A DNA stretch of 35,776 nucleotides from a virus, in the IMG/VR virus record IMGVR_UViG_3300032296_001219, positions 1 to 35,776 of that record; one strand, given 5' to 3'. Below are positions 6,988-16,352 of this stretch, in pieces. Every line of letters begins with the position of its first letter. Within the stretch, counting starts at the first letter, position 1. Below the pieces are notes generated by a model, which saw only the letters and a list, made by a program, of their open reading frames with translations, had not been told where the DNA came from and did no database searches. The translations under genes and the position numbers were made by a program.

Positions 6988-9507
6988 TTATGCGTAGAAC
7001 AGCTCGCCAACAATATCGTTTGCGGTAACTGCGGTAGCGTCCGTATCAGCGGCGCCTGTCACCATGGTCAGGCCGATACCTGCTGTAAACGAGACGCCGC
7101 CCTCGGAGAAGAAAGACGCTGTGTTATTCGGCGGAATACCTATTGTTCGCACCACGCCAGTACCGGCAGTTGGTGCCGTGGCCTGGTTGTGCAGCTTTAC
7201 ATATCGCCATGAGGCAGTGGTATTCGCAAAATACCAGCCAAACACTTTGCCTGCTGCGTTCTTGACCAACGTAGCGTTAGTAGACCCCGCAGCCACGAAG
7301 TGCGTGGTCGTGGTAGCCAAACCCGCCGCAGTGGCGCGGTATTGGACACCAACATCGCCAACCAACGCCGTGCCAGCTACCAGGGCTGGCTGCGTGAACG
7401 TAGTCGTGACCGTGTTCTGAATTGATACCGGCATCGCTGACGCCGCGTCAGAAGCCGGGCGTGCGAGGGCCTCTACACGTAGCCGTTCGTAGTCAAAAAT
7501 ACGAACAAAGCTGACGCGCAGACAAGTCCGCTTGATGATCGCGCCGCCGCAGTTCGCGCTTCCGAAGTCGGCAGGGAGAACCCGCTGACCCGAAAACGGA
7601 AGAACCAGCGTCAAGACGGTAGTCGCTTGGTTAGCGATCTTCCACGGACCATCTACGCCGAGCGAAACACCCGTCAGGTCTGCCCGCATGCCGACCACGT
7701 TCACGAGATCACCGATAGCGCCAGCGGCCCATGTCGTGTTTCCGGTGATGACGAGCTGCCGCGTACCGTCTGCCAGTGTGGACAAAACCGCAGACTGCGC
7801 AACCACCGCGCTTGCGCCCAGCGCAGACATCAGGTTACCGCCCTGCACCTTGGCGACGTATCCGCCATAGCTGGTGACGGTGCCTGCCGCGCCGATCACA
7901 ATCGTGAACTCTGTCGGGCTCACTACACTAGCAACCGGCGTGGCGGTGGTGAGGTTCGGGAATTCCGTCGCACCTTGCGCACGGATACCGTACACCACTA
8001 CAATTTCGCCCGGCACGTATCCGTGCGGGCGGTCGGTCACGATGTTGGCGGTCGTTGTACCACTTTTGACGGCCGATACGATCTGCGCGTTTGGAACCGT
8101 CAATGAACGGTTGTTCGTGGCCCGGAAACGAAGCCGGTACTTTTCGCTCGGGTCGGGACAGACCTGCGTCCGCACAGCGCGGCTAGTCATCTGTGCGGTG
8201 GCATCGACGACCGAATCAGCCCATTGCGTGCGATCTGCTTGAATAAGCAGCCGGTACTCGTTAGTTGGGCTGAATGCGTACGTGTATGCTGCGTTTACGA
8301 GCTGTATACTAGCGGTAGTACCGACCGTAACAGAATTGTTGCCGACAATCGTACCGGAAGGCAGCGCGTCGCCCGCTTCACTGCGGATATACAGCGAGGC
8401 GTTTGTGACCGTGACGTTCTCAAAAATCTGCGACACGCCGTTACGGGCACGGCCTAGGCGCTGGCGGACGTATACAAAACCTAGCTGCCCTACGAGAGTA
8501 GTGTCGGCAAATGTAACCGCCGTAGTGCCTACTGTGGTTACCGTCGCGGTAAGATAAAACTGTCTCTGTGCTTGCGTAGTGCCTTGCTGCACATACACAT
8601 TAACCGCAAACAACGCACCCGCAACTACTGTCATTTCTGCAGTAGTGTCAAAATCAGTGGCGCGGGTCAGAATCCACGGCAGCCCTGCGTTACCAACCTG
8701 CGTCAGGACGTACACACCGTTGTTGGCGGGCGCTGCTTCGTTCTTCACGAGCACGCGCTGGTTAAGCAGGACAGTAACGCCGTCCTGCGCTGGGAAGGCG
8801 CCGTTTGTGTTGGCGGTGAGCGTAGCGCCTACACCGAGCGTCCCGTTGGCGTATGTGTTTGCCGGCAGTGCTGCGGTCGTTGCGGCCAGCACCGAGGTCG
8901 TGTAGGCGGACAGCGATGGGATAGTGCCACCAGGGCCTGCTGTAGCCGTGAATTGCGTGGGGCTCGGAACAGATGCGACAACAAGGGCCGGGTAGTTAAT
9001 GCGCGAATCCGCCAGCGCCCTAACGCCAATAGCCCTACCGACGGGGTACCCGTGCGGCAGCACGGTGTTTACTGTGAGTGTGGTTGTTGCTTGTGTGATG
9101 CTGTCAATTAGCAGCTCAGACGTATCTTCGATGAGGTCGCCGGCATCGACAACCTCCATGGAGAATTCTTGCCCAAGCGTGCGCTGGGACATAGAAAGCC
9201 CAACAGCCGCTTCAACCGGAAGCGTCAGTTTCTCAGTAGTGGTGATGTTGCTTTCAGTACCCGCACTCAACGGGTCTTTAGAGATTACCAAGTAGGACGC
9301 TGCCGCAGCGTTGCCGTCGGTAAAAATGAGATCGCCTGTGGCGTCATGCTCCCGCCAAACACCGCCGTTCAGCGGGTCATACGCTTCAAAAGCATCCCTA
9401 AATTTAGTAGTGATGTTTTGTGGAACGACATGCGCAGCCCCGTCTGTGGCACCCCAGCTAGACGCACGCCCGGTCTCGCTATCCGTCAACGGAGAAAAGC
9501 CGCCCAT
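6988..9507 (-). CDS. Large fibre/tail appendage-like structural protein (839 aa)
   Basis: The start at ATG 9507 is set by TAGGAG seven bases upstream; the frame is open further upstream, but that part overlaps the previous gene. The protein is rich in Ala, Thr and Val. Around residues 230-330 is the tail-fibre module AQDGVTVLLNQRVLVKNEAA, NNGVYVLTQVG, PWILTRATDFD, which is usual in phage fibres. Repeated segments of the form 'TANIVTDRPHGYVPGEIV' occur three times (near residues 160, 510 and 590 by eye). It is the largest virion gene in the window and the probable main tail-appendage protein. No catalytic motif seen. Confidence 0.65.
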   Translation of the reverse strand: MGGFSPLTDSETGRASSWGATDGAAHVVPQNITTKFRDAFEAYDPLNGGVWREHDATGDLIFTDGNAAAASYLVISKDPLSAGTESNITTTEKLTLPVEAAVGLSMSQRTLGQEFSMEVVDAGDLIEDTSELLIDSITQATTTLTVNTVLPHGYPVGRAIGVRALADSRINYPALVVASVPSPTQFTATAGPGGTIPSLSAYTTSVLAATTAALPANTYANGTLGVGATLTANTNGAFPAQDGVTVLLNQRVLVKNEAAPANNGVYVLTQVGNAGLPWILTRATDFDTTAEMTVVAGALFAVNVYVQQGTTQAQRQFYLTATVTTVGTTAVTFADTTLVGQLGFVYVRQRLGRARNGVSQIFENVTVTNASLYIRSEAGDALPSGTIVGNNSVTVGTTASIQLVNAAYTYAFSPTNEYRLLIQADRTQWADSVVDATAQMTSRAVRTQVCPDPSEKYRLRFRATNNRSLTVPNAQIVSAVKSGTTTANIVTDRPHGYVPGEIVVVYGIRAQGATEFPNLTTATPVASVVSPTEFTIVIGAAGTVTSYGGYVAKVQGGNLMSALGASAVVAQSAVLSTLADGTRQLVITGNTTWAAGAIGDLVNVVGMRADLTGVSLGVDGPWKIANQATTVLTLVLPFSGQRVLPADFGSANCGGAIIKRTCLRVSFVRIFDYERLRVEALARPASDAASAMPVSIQNTVTTTFTQPALVAGTALVGDVGVQYRATAAGLATTTTHFVAAGSTNATLVKNAAGKVFGWYFANTTASWRYVKLHNQATAPTAGTGVVRTIGIPPNNTASFFSEGGVSFTAGIGLTMVTGAADTDATAVTANDIVGELFYA

Positions 9508-9520
9508 GTCGTAACTCCTA

Positions 9521-10000
9521 TCAGACGCGGGCCGGGGCCTGCGAACCGTCTTCGTTGCGCTGCGCGTAGAGCACAGTGACCACCGCACGCCCCGCACCCG
9601 CCGCGACGCCCACGGCGTAACGCACGAAGATCGGCGTGTCCGCGGCATTAGACGTTTGCCAAGCAAGCTGCGTGGCCGCCGTGGCAGTGCCCGGGAAGCG
9701 CCCGCCGGCCGTGGTTGTCACGGCGGCCAACAGATCTGCACCGCCCAGGGTCGACCCCACAGAAACCGTCGAGGTGGATGAGCCGCCCGGGACCACAACC
9801 TGATCGACCCAGATGGCGACGATCTGCGAACCCCGCGGAAGCGTGCCAAGACGGAAGTCGACGTTGCCTACGCCGGCATTGACAACGCCCGTGTCAAGCG
9901 ACTGTACGAGGGCGACAAGCCCCGTGTTGCGGCCAGCGGCCAGCGGTGCGTCACGCAGCGTGCCTGAGCGGATCGGTCCCGAGAAGGTGGACGTGCCCAT
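9521..10000 (-). CDS. Hypothetical virion protein, probable head decoration or head fibre
   Basis: A 159-residue, Gly/Ala/Ser-rich protein starting at ATG 10000 behind GAGGAACTACC. It begins MGTSTFSGPIRSGTLR and continues with alternating hydrophobic strands (SQIVAIWVDQVVVPGG, IFVRYAVGVAAGAGRAVVTV). Such short beta-rich proteins directly after the major capsid gene are commonly head decoration or head-fibre proteins; that role is inferred from position only. It is separated from the capsid gene by a terminator, suggesting different expression level. Confidence 0.5.
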   Translation of the reverse strand: MGTSTFSGPIRSGTLRDAPLAAGRNTGLVALVQSLDTGVVNAGVGNVDFRLGTLPRGSQIVAIWVDQVVVPGGSSTSTVSVGSTLGGADLLAAVTTTAGGRFPGTATAATQLAWQTSNAADTPIFVRYAVGVAAGAGRAVVTVLYAQRNEDGSQAPARV

Positions 10001-10096
10001 GGTAGTTCCTCAGTCTGCGCCCGCCGTCCTTGAGGAGTGGTCTGCCGAGTCAGTCGGCGGGCTGTGATGGTATCTCGGATGCGGGGGTTGTAGCAC

Positions 10097-10125
10097 AAAA
10101 GAAAAGGGGGCACAAGGCCCCCTTT
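10097..10125 (-). terminator. Rho-independent terminator after major capsid gene
   Basis: Read on the minus strand: stem AAAGGGGGC / GCCCCCTTT (9 bp, 10103-10111 with 10117-10125), a 5-nt loop, then TTTTCTTTT. It lies 19 bp after the capsid stop and would end or attenuate the head operon before the tail genes. Confidence 0.85.
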
Positions 10126-10143
10126 GTTGGACGCACGCCTGTA

Positions 10144-11055
10144 TCAGGAGCTGCCAGGGCTCCCAAACATGCCGAGCGGGTCGCTGACGCCGAAGCTGTA
10201 CCGCTCGCGTGCCTTGTAGCGGCTGTTCCCGGTATCGAAGTCTTGATCCATTGACGTCGACATGCCTACACGCACGAAGTGCTTGAGGCCGTTCGGCACA
10301 TCCGTTTTCAAAAACCACGCGTTGTTGTCGGTCAAGAAGTGGTTGACCGCGTAGCCCTCGGGGATGCTTCCGTTGCTCTTCAGCGCGTTGATGTCGTTGT
10401 CAGTCGTGCCAACACGGAGACTGGTCTCCAGCAGGCGGGTGGCAACGAACATCAGGGCCGGGGGCACGATCAGCTTCCGGGGCTTGGCGGCGATCAGCAG
10501 CCCCTTCTCGTCCGTCCACGCAGCGATCTGGATGACGGCGGCCTCCAGGGAGGTCTCGTTCAGATCCGCCGCGGTGGCCGGGCGGTTGCTGTTGGTGTCA
10601 CCGTTGACCAGCGGGTGCGCCGTGCTGAACAGCGGTTGGCCGTCTCCGTAGACGACGGCCGCCGAAAACCCGTTGTTGAGCGTAGACGCTGCCTTCACCT
10701 GCTTGGTGTAGGCCATACCGCGCGCAAGGGCCTTGGTGTAACGCGCCGAGAGGTTGTCGTACAGGTTGTCTTCAATCGCCTCTTCGGTGATCGAGAAACC
10801 CATTGCGACGGTCTCGTGGTTGTAGCGCGCCGTCCAGGCTTCCTGTGCGTTTTCGTACCGGATGCCTTGGCCTTCGTTCTTCACGGGGGCGGCACTGAAG
10901 CCCGCGAGCTTGGTCTCCTCTTCAAAGCTGCGCTCCGAAGATTCTTGCTCGTAGATTTCCTTGTGCTCTTCACCGTAACGTGCGTACTCCATACCGAAGA
11001 GCGCGTTGAGGCCCGGGAGCAGTTCCTTGAGTAGCTGGGCACGAGAGATTGCCAT
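10144..11055 (-). CDS. Major capsid protein (HK97 fold, Mu gpT-like)
   Basis: A 303-residue protein. Features include an N-terminal helix (AQLLKELLPGLNALFGMEYA), RSFEEETKLAGFSAAP in the region of the E-loop/N-arm, the conserved-looking FSITEEAIEDNLYDNL helix, YGDGQPLFSTAHP, and a P-domain-like KLIVPPALMFVATRLLE. These are typical of Mu gpT-like capsid proteins found in many podoviruses and siphoviruses. The strong Shine-Dalgarno (AAGGAG) and the terminator directly downstream suit a highly expressed gene. It follows the scaffold and two head-associated genes, the normal order. Confidence 0.85.
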   Translation of the reverse strand: MAISRAQLLKELLPGLNALFGMEYARYGEEHKEIYEQESSERSFEEETKLAGFSAAPVKNEGQGIRYENAQEAWTARYNHETVAMGFSITEEAIEDNLYDNLSARYTKALARGMAYTKQVKAASTLNNGFSAAVVYGDGQPLFSTAHPLVNGDTNSNRPATAADLNETSLEAAVIQIAAWTDEKGLLIAAKPRKLIVPPALMFVATRLLETSLRVGTTDNDINALKSNGSIPEGYAVNHFLTDNNAWFLKTDVPNGLKHFVRVGMSTSMDQDFDTGNSRYKARERYSFGVSDPLGMFGSPGSS

Positions 11056-11067
11056 GATGTGTGCTCC

Positions 11068-11907
11068 TTAGGCGGTAGCGCTGCTGTAGTAGCCGTGAAC
11101 CAGCAGGTTCATTTTGACCAGGACTTCCGGGTACACGGTGAAGACGATGGTCGAAGCGGCCGGGATGGCGACAACGCCGCCAGGGACTGCGATGGCCGCA
11201 TTCATCGTGACAGACGTCGCACCTACTGCCGCAGCCGTAGCCACGAACGAGCCCGTGTCGATGATCTGACCGTTCGCAGCCACGTAGGCCACATGCGCCC
11301 CAACAGGTACTGCCTGCGGGAGAGCCGTGGTCAGCGTGATGGTCGTGGTCGAGGACGAGCCAACAGCCGGGATGCTGTACGCCGTCTCATCTACCAGCCC
11401 GATGCAACGTACGGGGAGGATCGTCGACACCGGGGTTGCCGTCGGGGCCAGCACGGCGTTAGCCGAGTTGCCCGTGTTGACACTGCCTGCGTTGTTAATC
11501 ATCGACAGGTTCGTGCCCACCAGCGCCTTGGCCGCCGAAGCAACCACCACGCCCGACGAGCAGACGGCAGCCTTGAAGATCGTGTCCGGGTCGTCACACA
11601 CCACCGCTTCAGCGTCGCCCGCCAGCGTACCCGCCGGCCAGAACTGACTGAATCGCTTCTGCCGCGTCACCGGGTCGGTGAACGAGCATCCAAGGAACAC
11701 GCCCGACACTTGGTTCACGCCCGTGCCAGCGGCAACAGTCGCCCGAGTGATGAAGCCACGCGACAGCACCACGAAGTCACCGTAGAAGATGTCCGTGGCG
11801 AAGCCGTACTGAATCGGCAGGTTGCGGGTGGAGCCCGCGAAACCCTGCCCGCCGATCAAATTGATCGGCTTGAGTCCGTAAGGACGGAGCACAGTTGGGT
11901 ATGCCAT
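11068..11907 (-). CDS. Head-associated structural protein (279 aa)
   Basis: Begins MAYPTVLRPYGLKPINLIGG, then QYGFATDIFYGDFVVLSRG. Phage proteins of the 'fGLrPv...GG' and '..iyiGDpV' type sit next to the capsid gene in many aquatic phages. The C-terminal half is a Thr/Ala/Val-rich beta region. The start codon directly follows the previous stop (GGAGGCC-TAA-ATG), so translation is coupled. A decoration or head-stabilising role is plausible, not shown. Confidence 0.55.
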   Translation of the reverse strand: MAYPTVLRPYGLKPINLIGGQGFAGSTRNLPIQYGFATDIFYGDFVVLSRGFITRATVAAGTGVNQVSGVFLGCSFTDPVTRQKRFSQFWPAGTLAGDAEAVVCDDPDTIFKAAVCSSGVVVASAAKALVGTNLSMINNAGSVNTGNSANAVLAPTATPVSTILPVRCIGLVDETAYSIPAVGSSSTTTITLTTALPQAVPVGAHVAYVAANGQIIDTGSFVATAAAVGATSVTMNAAIAVPGGVVAIPAASTIVFTVYPEVLVKMNLLVHGYYSSATA

Positions 11908-12369
11908 TTAGGCCTCCGGTTTTTCAGCACCGCGTCCGAAGCGAACCTCCGTCTTGCGCTCTCGGAAGAGAGGCATGCGGGGGTCGTTCTCGCGCATGAA
12001 GTTGTTGTCCACAGACTGCATCTGCCCTTCCGCTTGCTGGCGGTAGAAGTCATCACGCTGCTTCATGAACTCCTGCGGGGTTTTGCAAAGGAGGAGGCCG
12101 CCGATCTCGATGTTGTCTGTGAAACGGCCGCCGCCGCTTCCCATCAACTGGATCTCCGGGTGGTCACTCGCTTTGACAGGCTCCCAGCCTTCGCGGAGCT
12201 TCGAGGAAACGTTCATCGGGTCGTTGTTACCCATCGTGCTGATGCGAATCCAACGATATGCGTAGCCGGGCTCAGGCTTCGGGTCCGGAAGCAGTTGCGG
12301 GGGCATCCACTTCTTGGGCCGCTCGGTCTTGGCACGGGTGTCCAGCTCTCGGGGGGTACGTTCAGCCAT
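11908..12369 (-). CDS. Hypothetical head-module protein (153 aa)
   Basis: A charged, Pro-rich protein. It contains YAYRWIRISTMGNNDPMNVS, EGWEPVKASDHPE, GLLLCKTPQEFMKQR and FMRENDPRMPLFRERKTEVR. This order recurs in a phage family between scaffold and capsid genes; function is unknown. The start overlaps the end of the scaffold gene by 8 bp, behind GAGGAAACAAA. No cysteine pairs or membrane segments are visible. Confidence 0.55.
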   Translation of the reverse strand: MAERTPRELDTRAKTERPKKWMPPQLLPDPKPEPGYAYRWIRISTMGNNDPMNVSSKLREGWEPVKASDHPEIQLMGSGGGRFTDNIEIGGLLLCKTPQEFMKQRDDFYRQQAEGQMQSVDNNFMRENDPRMPLFRERKTEVRFGRGAEKPEA

Positions 12370-13306
12370 TTTGTTTCCTCATTTCTTCCGCAACCGCACG
12401 GGCGTACTGCTCATTCGTCAGTCCGAGCCGCTTGGCGAGATTCACAGCAGTCTGCGTCAGCACGATCTTCTTGGGCGCGGTGCTGCGCGTGGGAGCGGCG
12501 ACAACGCTTTGCTTCCGGGGCTTCTCTTCCTGGGTGAACGCGCCAGGGAAGGTGCTACGGAGTTCTGCGTCGATCTTCTGGTAGTAGTCCGGTGACCCCA
12601 CCGTCACGCCACTCTGTGCAAGCTCTTGGTGAATCTCCAGCGCTACTGCCGTCATCCTCCGATTCTTCCCGAACCACGGATTGGCTTCTTGCCACGCAAG
12701 TGCGCCGGGGTCCGGAGGGGCTGCAGCAGCCTGTGTCACGGGTTGTACCACAGGTGCCTGTGGTTGTGCAACAGGTTTGAAACTGTTGACCCGCTCCGCC
12801 TTGATCTTGGCTGCCGTGAGTTCTTCCTGCGCCGCAATGATGGCCTCAGTGTCGAACTTCTCGTGCGCTTCACGCAGCTTGGCTTTCGCCTGCTCGATCT
12901 CGCCTGCGACCGTCTTCTTGGCCTGCTCCAGCAACGCCTGCTGTCCCTGCCCCAGGTTGCTCTGAAGCCGCTGGTTCTCCTCCAGCAAGTTCTGCGCAAG
13001 GCGGATGGCCTCTTCCTTCTCCCGGTGCGCAGCCTCCTTGGCACGGCGCTCCTCGTGGTAGCCCTTGGAGAAGTGCTGAATGCGCTTCTTGACCCCTTCG
13101 GCGTACTGCGCCAACTCCTCGTCCGTAACCTCCGCCGGAGTGTCCGTCATCGGCTTGCGACCGCGATCCGGCTCCGGGGTGTCGTCGACAACCTCAATCT
13201 CGGGGTTGTCACCTTCGATCTCGAACTGCACAACGTCCTTCTTGTCGTCGGACTTCTGCTCGTCGGACTTATGCTCGTCGGGAAACTTGAAAGTGTCCAT
13301 GTTCAT
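12362..13306 (-). CDS. Capsid scaffolding protein
   Basis: A 314-residue, highly charged protein. The N-terminus is acidic (DEHKSDEQKSDDKKD). The centre (about residues 75-175) is a long coiled coil rich in Glu, Lys, Gln and Ala (EERRAKEAAHREKEEAIRLA). Then a Pro/Gln linker and a basic C-terminus (AEEMRKQNG), which in scaffolds usually contacts the capsid. It lies upstream of the capsid gene in the usual order. Overlaps the co-chaperonin stop by 4 bp. No protease motif is seen, so the scaffold may exit or be cleaved by something outside this window. Confidence 0.75.
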   Translation of the reverse strand: MNMDTFKFPDEHKSDEQKSDDKKDVVQFEIEGDNPEIEVVDDTPEPDRGRKPMTDTPAEVTDEELAQYAEGVKKRIQHFSKGYHEERRAKEAAHREKEEAIRLAQNLLEENQRLQSNLGQGQQALLEQAKKTVAGEIEQAKAKLREAHEKFDTEAIIAAQEELTAAKIKAERVNSFKPVAQPQAPVVQPVTQAAAAPPDPGALAWQEANPWFGKNRRMTAVALEIHQELAQSGVTVGSPDYYQKIDAELRSTFPGAFTQEEKPRKQSVVAAPTRSTAPKKIVLTQTAVNLAKRLGLTNEQYARAVAEEMRKQNG

Positions 13307-13704
13307 GCCCTCTTAACGCCACGCGGATCTTGAATGGTTGCTTCAACGGAATCGTCGTTGATGATCCGGAACTCCTGCCCGTGGATCTTCAACCGCGTGC
13401 CCGTGTTGGGCCGCACAAGCACGAAGTCGCCCACCTTGCACGACGGCCCGTTGGGGAAGCGCTCTTTGTCGGCGTAGGCGTCCGGACCCATCTTGACCAC
13501 AAACAGCACAGGCGACAGCACCTCTTCGTAGTGAAGCGTCTGACCGGCCTTGATCAGGCCGCTCTCGTACTCCTCTTCCGCCTTTGGCACCACACAAAGA
13601 ATGTGGTACGTCACAGGGTCCGGCACCTGTCGCGCCTTGTCTTCGGCCGTTTCCGGCAAGACAGTGGTTGACTGCCCGTCAGAGATCAAAAGCTCATTCG
13701 TCAT
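13303..13704 (-). CDS. GroES-like co-chaperonin
   Basis: About 133 residues from ATG 13704 (MTNELLISDG). A longer frame upstream (to 13851) overlaps the neighbouring gene and lacks sense. The core has the Cpn10 layout: GLIKAGQTLHYEE mobile-loop region, VLFVVKMGPDAYADKERFPN, CKVGDFVLVRPNTGTRLKIH, and FRIINDDSVEATI at the end. Phage-encoded GroES homologues cap host GroEL to help fold the capsid protein; here the gene lies immediately before scaffold and capsid, which fits. The gene overlaps the upstream small gene by 11 bp. Confidence 0.7.
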   Translation of the reverse strand: MTNELLISDGQSTTVLPETAEDKARQVPDPVTYHILCVVPKAEEEYESGLIKAGQTLHYEEVLSPVLFVVKMGPDAYADKERFPNGPSCKVGDFVLVRPNTGTRLKIHGQEFRIINDDSVEATIQDPRGVKRA

Positions 13705-13882
13705 CTTGTTCACTCTTTCGCACGAGGTCAGTGATGTGGGCATGTGCAAAGGAAAGACCTCGGATCTCCCCACACAAGTTGCGGTACTCGGCAAAGTCTT
13801 TTGCCGCGCCTGAAACAAGAGCCTGCGTAAGAGCATTTCTGCGCTCGTCAAGCTCTCGAATTACGCTGTCAATCGCTGTCAT
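13694..13882 (-). CDS. Small helical protein (62 aa) between portal and co-chaperonin
   Basis: MTAIDSVIRELDERRNALTQ opens a mostly helical, charged 62-residue protein; AEYRNLCGEIRGLSFAHAHI follows. The start directly follows the portal stop (TAA-ATG) behind an AAGGGGGAC ribosome site that lies in the portal gene end. Very short helical proteins in this position are frequent in phages of this type, role unknown; could regulate portal or scaffold. Overlaps the next gene by 11 bp. Confidence 0.55.
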   Translation of the reverse strand: MTAIDSVIRELDERRNALTQALVSGAAKDFAEYRNLCGEIRGLSFAHAHITDLVRKSEQDDE

Positions 13883-16339
13883 TTAGTCCCCCTTCGGCTT
13901 GTCGGCCTTCTTGGCTGCGCGTTGCTCGGCCTGCTGGCGCATCTTCAGCCGGTGGGCCTGCTCTTTGTGGACGAGGTTCTGCTGCGCCGTGGCGCCCTTG
14001 ACCGCCAGCTCTTGCTGGGCGCGGATCGCCTGGAGGCGGGGGTCTTCGCCCTGCTTGCGCTGCGCGTCCAGCGCGAGGCGTGCCTGCTCAAGCTGCAGCT
14101 TGCCTTGGGCGATCTGGAAGTCCCGCAGGCTGTCGGCTTCCTTGCGCTTCAATTCCTCGGCCTTCAATTGAAGTTCTGCCTGCTGCATTTGCAAAGCCGG
14201 GTCTTGTGCCTGCTGCTGGGCCTGCTGCTGGGCCTGCTGCTGGGCGAACATCGCTTGGTTCTGCACCATGGTGCGCTGCGCTGCGGCGGCGATGAGCGGT
14301 GCGAGGGCCTTCTCGTCCTCGGGGGCGAGCGGGGCTTCGTTCTCGTCGTCCAGCGGAGGCAGCGGCACCCCCAGCGTCATCTCGATCTGAGCACGGTATG
14401 CGAACGCCGCGTGCTCGGCCATGTGTGCTTGTAGCGCGGCCATGAGCTGCTGCGCCATGGGGTTCTGTCCCAGCGTGGCGGCGATGTTCGGGTCTTGCAT
14501 GAACGCTTGGTGCGTCATCATGTGCGCTTGGTGGTCCTGGTACGCAAACGCCTTGACCGGCTTGCCGGTGAGGATGGACATGTTCTCCGTCACGGGGTCG
14601 CGCGGTTTCATGTCGGCGTCGACTGGCACGAGCTTGTCGGCCTGCTTGATTCCCAGCACCTCCAGCATCTGGCGGTGCAGCCTGGGGAGGGCATAGATCT
14701 GCGGAGCGCCCTGCGCAAGCTGCAGTGCTGCTTGGTACTGCATGATCCGCTGCGCCATCGTGGCTGCGTTCGGATCGCTGACGGGAATGACCTCGACGAC
14801 GTCGTAGTCGGCCTGCTTGACGCGGCGGTCGCCACCCTCGGGGGTGTACGGGTACTCCGCCGGCAGGAAGTCGCGGATGATGACCTTCAGGAGCTTGAAC
14901 TCCATCCGCAGGCTGGCGTGCACGCGGGCCTGGACGGCGGACATGGTCTTGAGCTGGCGCTCCAGGATCGCCAGCGTGGTGCCCACGGGGGCCTGCGCGC
15001 TCATGTCGCTGACCTTGAGGTCGGCGATGGCTGCCAGCCGACGGCCTTCCTCCGTGATGCGCTCCAGCAGGGCGGAAAGCACCTGACTGGGCTCCTTGTA
15101 CGGCAGCGGCATCAGATTGTCGCGCACGGTGCCGCTGGGGATGTCCACGTCGCGGAACTCGCCCGGTGCGATGGGCGTGTCGTCGCCCTTTATCCGTAGC
15201 CCACGGGCCTTCAGGCCGCCCGGCAGGTTGGCGAGCGTGCCGGCGTCCACAAGCTGGCGGATGATGCTTGTGCCTGCGCGTGCGTAGCCGCCGATGATGT
15301 GGATGAACCCCATGCCGTAAGCGCCGAAGCCGGGGATGTATGTGTACTGCACGAAGTGCTGCCGCTTGCGCCGCTGCGTGTCGTTCTCGTCCCAGTTACG
15401 CCGTACTGCCAGCACCTTCTGCGTGCCGCGCTCGACCGTCACCACGTATGGCAGGGCCACGTCATCCTCGTGCCCCGGCATGTCGCATTCGACGTGGATC
15501 TCCAGGAGCTGGTAGCGCTCGTCGTCGTTGAGGCTGTAGCCCTGCTCCTCGGCTTTCTTCTTCTCGATGTCCGAGAAGACACGCGTGGGCTCTCCGAGGT
15601 CAACGTCGCGGTAGAACCCCGACGCCTGCAGCCGCCGGATCTCGTTCTTGGTCTTGCGCATCACGTGTGTGACGCGCTCGGATGTGTAGATATCCTCTGC
15701 ACCGTAAGGGATGATGATGTCTTCGGCAGGCACGAACGGCGCCGCGGGCAGCCCCGTGTCCGGGTTAGGGTATATCTTCTTGAACGCCGCCCCCGCAAGC
15801 CCCAGGCTGAACAGCATCCGCTCGTGCTCCGAGCGGTATGACACCATGCGCTCGGTCAAAGTGAAGTTCATGTCGTCGCGCACGCGCTCGGCCGCCTCCT
15901 CGCGGAGCTTGTCGATGGCCCCCACGATCTGCGTCTTGACCGGCCCCTGAGCAGGGAACGTCTCGGTGATCATCTCCGACTGGAACCGGATGGCTGCTTC
16001 AGTCAGCAGCGGGGAGAACACGCCGCACGCGCCACTCCAGGGCTCTGTGCGCTCCTCATACTTCATCCCCAAGACCTCCAGGCCCTTGACGTACATCTCC
16101 ACCCAGTCCTTGCGGGAGTTGATGTCGCTGTCCACGAGTGTGACCATCTCGCCAGCCAGCGCCTGCAGCGCGTCTGCGTCGATGCTCTCCGCAAGGTTGG
16201 CATCGAACGCCAACGGTACTTCTTCGCTCGCTTCTTCGGGCTCTACCCCCTCCAGCTCAATCTCGATCTCGACAACGGGTTCGTCTGACAAAAGCTGCGG
16301 GTCAAAGGGGGTCAGTGCGGGAGCGAAGTTGGTAGCCAT
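13883..16339 (-). CDS. Portal protein
   Basis: An 818-residue protein. The acidic N-terminus is followed by SRKDWVEMYVKGLEVLGMKY, PWSGACGVFSPLL and a portal core with FSLGLAGAAFKKIYPNPDTG, YGAEDIYTSERVTHVMRKT, and FVQYTYIPGFGAYGMGFIHI. Last ~200 residues are a Gln/Ala-rich coiled coil (QQQAQQQAQQQAQDPALQ), then a Lys-rich end. Long portals with a C-terminal helical barrel occur in P22-like and related podoviruses. Position after the large terminase is canonical. Weak ribosome site (GAAAG) 13 bp after the terminase stop. Confidence 0.8.
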   Translation of the reverse strand: MATNFAPALTPFDPQLLSDEPVVEIEIELEGVEPEEASEEVPLAFDANLAESIDADALQALAGEMVTLVDSDINSRKDWVEMYVKGLEVLGMKYEERTEPWSGACGVFSPLLTEAAIRFQSEMITETFPAQGPVKTQIVGAIDKLREEAAERVRDDMNFTLTERMVSYRSEHERMLFSLGLAGAAFKKIYPNPDTGLPAAPFVPAEDIIIPYGAEDIYTSERVTHVMRKTKNEIRRLQASGFYRDVDLGEPTRVFSDIEKKKAEEQGYSLNDDERYQLLEIHVECDMPGHEDDVALPYVVTVERGTQKVLAVRRNWDENDTQRRKRQHFVQYTYIPGFGAYGMGFIHIIGGYARAGTSIIRQLVDAGTLANLPGGLKARGLRIKGDDTPIAPGEFRDVDIPSGTVRDNLMPLPYKEPSQVLSALLERITEEGRRLAAIADLKVSDMSAQAPVGTTLAILERQLKTMSAVQARVHASLRMEFKLLKVIIRDFLPAEYPYTPEGGDRRVKQADYDVVEVIPVSDPNAATMAQRIMQYQAALQLAQGAPQIYALPRLHRQMLEVLGIKQADKLVPVDADMKPRDPVTENMSILTGKPVKAFAYQDHQAHMMTHQAFMQDPNIAATLGQNPMAQQLMAALQAHMAEHAAFAYRAQIEMTLGVPLPPLDDENEAPLAPEDEKALAPLIAAAAQRTMVQNQAMFAQQQAQQQAQQQAQDPALQMQQAELQLKAEELKRKEADSLRDFQIAQGKLQLEQARLALDAQRKQGEDPRLQAIRAQQELAVKGATAQQNLVHKEQAHRLKMRQQAEQRAAKKADKPKGD

Positions 16340-16352
16340 GTGTGTCTTTCAG

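Noticed and set aside
11059-12537. 492-codon plus-strand open frame opposite the capsid-adjacent genes
   Set aside because: Antisense to well supported head genes, Arg/His-rich composition of a GC shadow frame, no ribosome site.
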